This document shows positions 61,338 through 64,000 of a stretch of 64,000 nucleotides of DNA, in pieces. The number at the start of each line of letters is the position of its first letter. Position 1 is the stretch's first letter. The notes below the pieces were generated by a model. It was not told where the DNA came from and did not search any database. It saw only the letters and a program-made list of their open reading frames with translations. Origin of the DNA: Phaeotremella fagi (taxonomy: Eukaryota; Basidiomycota; Tremellomycetes; Tremellales; Phaeotremellaceae). The stretch lies in assembly GCA_001599715.1 (NCBI GenBank), contig BCHU01000001.1:1597634-1661633 (forward strand). Reading direction: 5' to 3'. The position numbers and the translations under genes were made by a program.

Positions 61338-62080
61338 ATGTCTCTCCAAGATCGTCTATCAGCTCAAGATCCAGTTCAACTTCTCACAACGGGAGCTGTG
61401 AGTTCTATCAACTGCATCGATCCGATCAAACAAGTACTGAGAACTAATTCCCACTACAGTCATTAGCTTTAATCACAGCTTCCTCCAGTTCAGGTGTCTA
61501 CAATTTCCCACTCCTTGTAAGCTCCCCTTCTCTGATCCAACTGAAACCCCGCAGTTATTCGGTATAATCGCCCATGAAATCACATCCACCACCAACGCTC
61601 TTCGTCAAGTAAGTAAATACCCCCTAACACACAAACTAAAACAATCGTCAACAGTTCCTGATCCTAATCCTCTTCACCTTCATCTTCGATATCCTTAACC
61701 TCCTCTCCGGACCCTTATCCTCCTTAATCCGCTTGATAACCTTCTTAATCATCCTGATTAAAATCCCGATTTTCTTCAGTTGTTTGAATAGCTTACGGGG
61801 ACGTGGTGGGGATTTACATTGGGGGGATGCGGGTTGGGGTGGGGGGTTGAGGATGCCTATGCCTGGTGCGTTTGGTGCTAGGGGTGGGAGTGGGGGTGGA
61901 TTTGGTTCGGGTGTGGTTGGATCGAATTCTGCTGCGACGGCTGAAGCTGGCGCTGGTAATGGTGGTGCTGGTGCTGGATTCCCAAGTTCTGGTGGATTTA
62001 GATTAGGGGGTGACGAGGATGATGAGTCCAGTACACCCGGTCCACAACCTGGAAGAGGTGGTTATGCTCCCATCAATTAG
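61338..62080 (+). CDS. Small multispanning membrane protein with Gly-rich tail (AGTRAP-like?)
   Basis: Exons 61338-61397, 61460-61516, 61555-61608, 61655-62080 total 597 nt, 198 residues. The N-terminal 105 residues contain about three hydrophobic helices (LALITASSSSGVYNFPLLLF, FLILILFTFIFDILNLL, LIRLITFLIILIKIPIFFSC), followed by a Gly-rich hydrophilic tail (GARGGSGGGFGSGVVGSN, GAGNGGAGAG) and an acidic end. The layout resembles the AT1-receptor-associated protein family (short N-terminus, three helices, soluble tail), but sequence recognition is weak. Function unknown. All introns lie in the helical part. Confidence 0.6.
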
Positions 62081-62248
62081 AGGTCTACTTTGCGTGAAAT
62101 TCAATACCATGAACGATTGAAGTAACACCGAGCCCTTGGACTGAGACTGAATGTAGATACTACACTACCAAGTATGCAATGATACAATGTATACGTATTC
62201 GTCTATCTTATGTACAATTGTTCTTGAACACGAGTCGCTTGTCTCATC

Positions 62249-63074
62249 TTAAATCCCCCGACTCCTCTCCATGACAGCACTAACATCGAGAATCTCTCCG
62301 TCGAGTCTATCACCACCCATAAAATCTCCTACATCCAATGATTCATCGTTACCTTGTAGAATCTCTAGATGGATGTTTGGGGTTCCGCCTAATGGTAAAC
62401 CTGATGATGTTGATGAGAGTAAGAGTGGGTTGTGGAGGGACTAGATTTTATGTGTTAGATGGTTTAGACTCTGAAAAACCAGGATACCCACCTCTGAAAC
62501 TATTTTCAGATCCATGGCTTGTCGGAGTGGAACACTCAAACCGAAAGTGTTTCTTTGCATCGTTTGTTGAAGTTGAGCTTGGGTTGTTGTCCACTAAGCA
62601 AGAGTGGGTCAGTATTTATACCTCTTTAATTATCCTTTGACGTACCTTCTCTAATCTAGCTTGGAGTGGATTGATGGATGACGATGGAATAGAATGAGAA
62701 GCTGATTTAAGACCGTATCTGAGTGTATCGTGTGTTCCAGTAACGGGATGAGCTGTTGACTTTGTTGAGACTACATGTTCTTCTTTCGAGGTTGAAGCTG
62801 AGACTGATGAAGGGACTACTCTGTATGATTGTGACTGATGGGTTGGGTCGTTGTTAGTTGTGAATGTAGATGAACTGAATCCAGACTACTTACCATGATG
62901 AGATTCAAGTTGAGGTGTAGGTAGTTGTTGAGAGATATAGTTGAGATATAAATGATGTACAGAGCATAGCTGGTGGAGGTGACGAAGCGCGTAGCACAGT
63001 AGAGCTGTCGGCGTTTCGGCGTTATGCATTGCATAGTTAAATGGTGCATGTGCCACATCAGTGGGCTGGTGCAA
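62249..63074 (-). CDS. UMP1: UMP1, proteasome maturation factor
   Basis: Chaperone enclosed and degraded during 20S proteasome assembly. The C-terminal half is diagnostic: AHPVTGTHDTLRYGLKSASH, QQTMQRNTFGLSVPLRQAMD, LKIVSESLHNPLLL, GLPLGGTPNIHLEILQGNDE, SLDVGDFMGGDRLDGEILDV, ending MERSRGI. Exon 1 is uncertain. The exon starting near 62817 (VVPSSVSASTSKEEHVV) is phase 1; only a frame opening upstream (ATG at 63074 or 63029) and splicing at CAT CAT G/GTAAGT fits, which gives an odd His-rich leader (MHNAETPTALL...). An ATG at the exon-1 end (62896) would be out of phase. So the end of the gene is firm and the start is not. Confidence 0.78.
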
Positions 63075-64000
63075 AGCTGCCAGCTAGCTGTATAGGGGAA
63101 GTGAAGGGGAGGGGGAGGGAGGGATGAGTCGACTGTTATCTACATCTAATTCATTCAATCCTTCATCTTATCATCTTATTCTTCTTCTTATTCTCATCCT
63201 CTCCCTTCATCATCATCGTCACATCATACAGGTGAGTATCATCCTCCATCTCCAACATCCATCTTCATTCCAACCTCCCCAACACCCCAAAGAAAACTCA
63301 ATTCACACCATACCAATTCCCGTGTCTCGGCTGCGTCTAGATACATCATCGTTTTCGTTGCTGACTAAACCTATTCTACCCTTTTCATTCAATTTCAATT
63401 CAATCTCAACTTCAATTTTTCAATCATCATCGTAACATCTCCATCATACTCTCATACTCATCCCACAAATCTCAACGTATCAATCTCATCAATCAACCCA
63501 CGCTTTGAACTGCACCCCTCGACTCGTTTCATATTTCCTTTCAACACCTAATCAAATCCGTATCCCCATATCTCCTTCTTCCATCAATCGAATTTATCAA
63601 ATCGTATTATCGTTAATCGTTACTCTCACTTATACTGGACTCCCACTACCATCTCACCAATAGTGTCAATCCTGTCCATCGATTATCAATCCTAATCCCA
63701 ACCTCAAGATCGACATAATTAGTCGCGCTTCCCACCCAACCTTATTCATCATTACTGGAATTAACGTTCTACAATAAAGCAACTAGGTTTATCGTCATCT
63801 GATAGTCACCAGGAAATTCAGAGGATCTCTTTTAGTTTGTTTGAATAAGTACCAACAGGTATCAGGTATGTTTCCTTTCATGCTCTGAATTGTCATTTGG
63901 GATTTGTGTCACCCTTTCATTCGTCCCCATGGATCATTCTTGATCGTATGAAGTTGTGATGGGGCAAAGGGGAGTGATCATACAAAAGGTTACTCTTTTT
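63075..64000. other. Right-edge region, probably leader of a gene beyond the window
   Basis: 926 bp, strongly pyrimidine-rich on the plus strand from 63170 to 63560, with splice-like sites (GTGAGTATC at 63232; TATCAGGTATG at 63860). This looks like a long plus-strand promoter/5' UTR. A frame at 63124-63435 has no motif and is not called as a gene. Confidence 0.4.

Noticed and set aside
63124..63435. 103-codon plus-strand frame at the right edge
   Set aside because: Pyrimidine-rich leader; His/Leu/Ser composition follows from CAT/CTT repeats.

Overview
The window reads as nuclear DNA of a basidiomycete yeast of the Tremellales, most like Kwoniella or Cryptococcus. This rests on dense genes on both strands, nearly all cut by 45-70 nt GT-AG introns, moderate GC content, and recognisable fungal orthologues (NTE1, GRC3, TAF12, VPS5, KRE6/SKN1-type GH16, GH71 alpha-1,3-glucanase). 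The genus is inference. No plasmid, phage, transposon or CRISPR feature was seen.

Layout. 1-2639 (-): 5' half of NTE1. 3086-5548 (-): GRC3, divergent from cytosolic methionyl-tRNA synthetase (5853-8653, +). 9173-13020 (+): a CHD/Mit1-like remodeler whose readable gene begins inside the ATPase. 14153-15540: two tandem paralogous orphan genes. 16015-17353 (-): WKF-domain nucleolar protein, sharing a palindrome-bearing divergent promoter with ARL1 (17808-18847, +). 19193-22010 (-): VPS5. 22264-23894 (-): mitochondrial PP2C, divergent from a DDT/WHIM chromatin protein (24260-26317, +). 26547-27273 (-): mitochondrial acyl carrier protein, divergent from mitoribosomal bL17m (27481-28634, +). 28902-30898 (-): GH71. 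31528-32486 (-): mitochondrial ClpP, divergent from a GRAM/WBP2-like protein (32685-33425, +). 33560-35123 (-): DCC1. 35597-36739 (-): NmrA-like reductase. 37217-40420 (-): TAF12. 40921-43730 (-): PPR-like organelle protein. 43943-46676 (-): CID protein, divergent from BAP31 (47075-48322, +). 49225-50736 (+): orphan. 50926-51942 (-): EFG1. 53033-55158 (+): GH16 glucan-synthesis protein. 55894-57921 (+): LRR protein. 58003-58097 (-): intron-bearing tRNA-Phe. 58350-61124 (-): secreted metallophosphoesterase. 61338-62080 (+): small membrane protein. 62249 to about 63074 (-): UMP1.

Themes. Most genes are housekeeping: pre-rRNA processing (GRC3, WKF protein, EFG1), mitochondria (ACP, bL17m, ClpP, PP2C, PPR-like), chromatin/transcription (remodeler, DDT/WHIM, TAF12, CID, DCC1), secretory pathway and cell wall (ARL1, VPS5, BAP31, GH16, GH71). 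There is no operon logic; several divergent pairs share promoters of about 200-450 bp.

The items that stand out are the remodeler gene lacking ATPase lobe 1, the tandem orphan duplication, a cluster of perfect 18-bp palindromes matching Yap-type bZIP sites, and many coding microexons of 6-20 nt. I did not find a clearly new multigene system. Gene structures come from hand-splicing; where exon lengths were summed and divide by three, the protein length is given.
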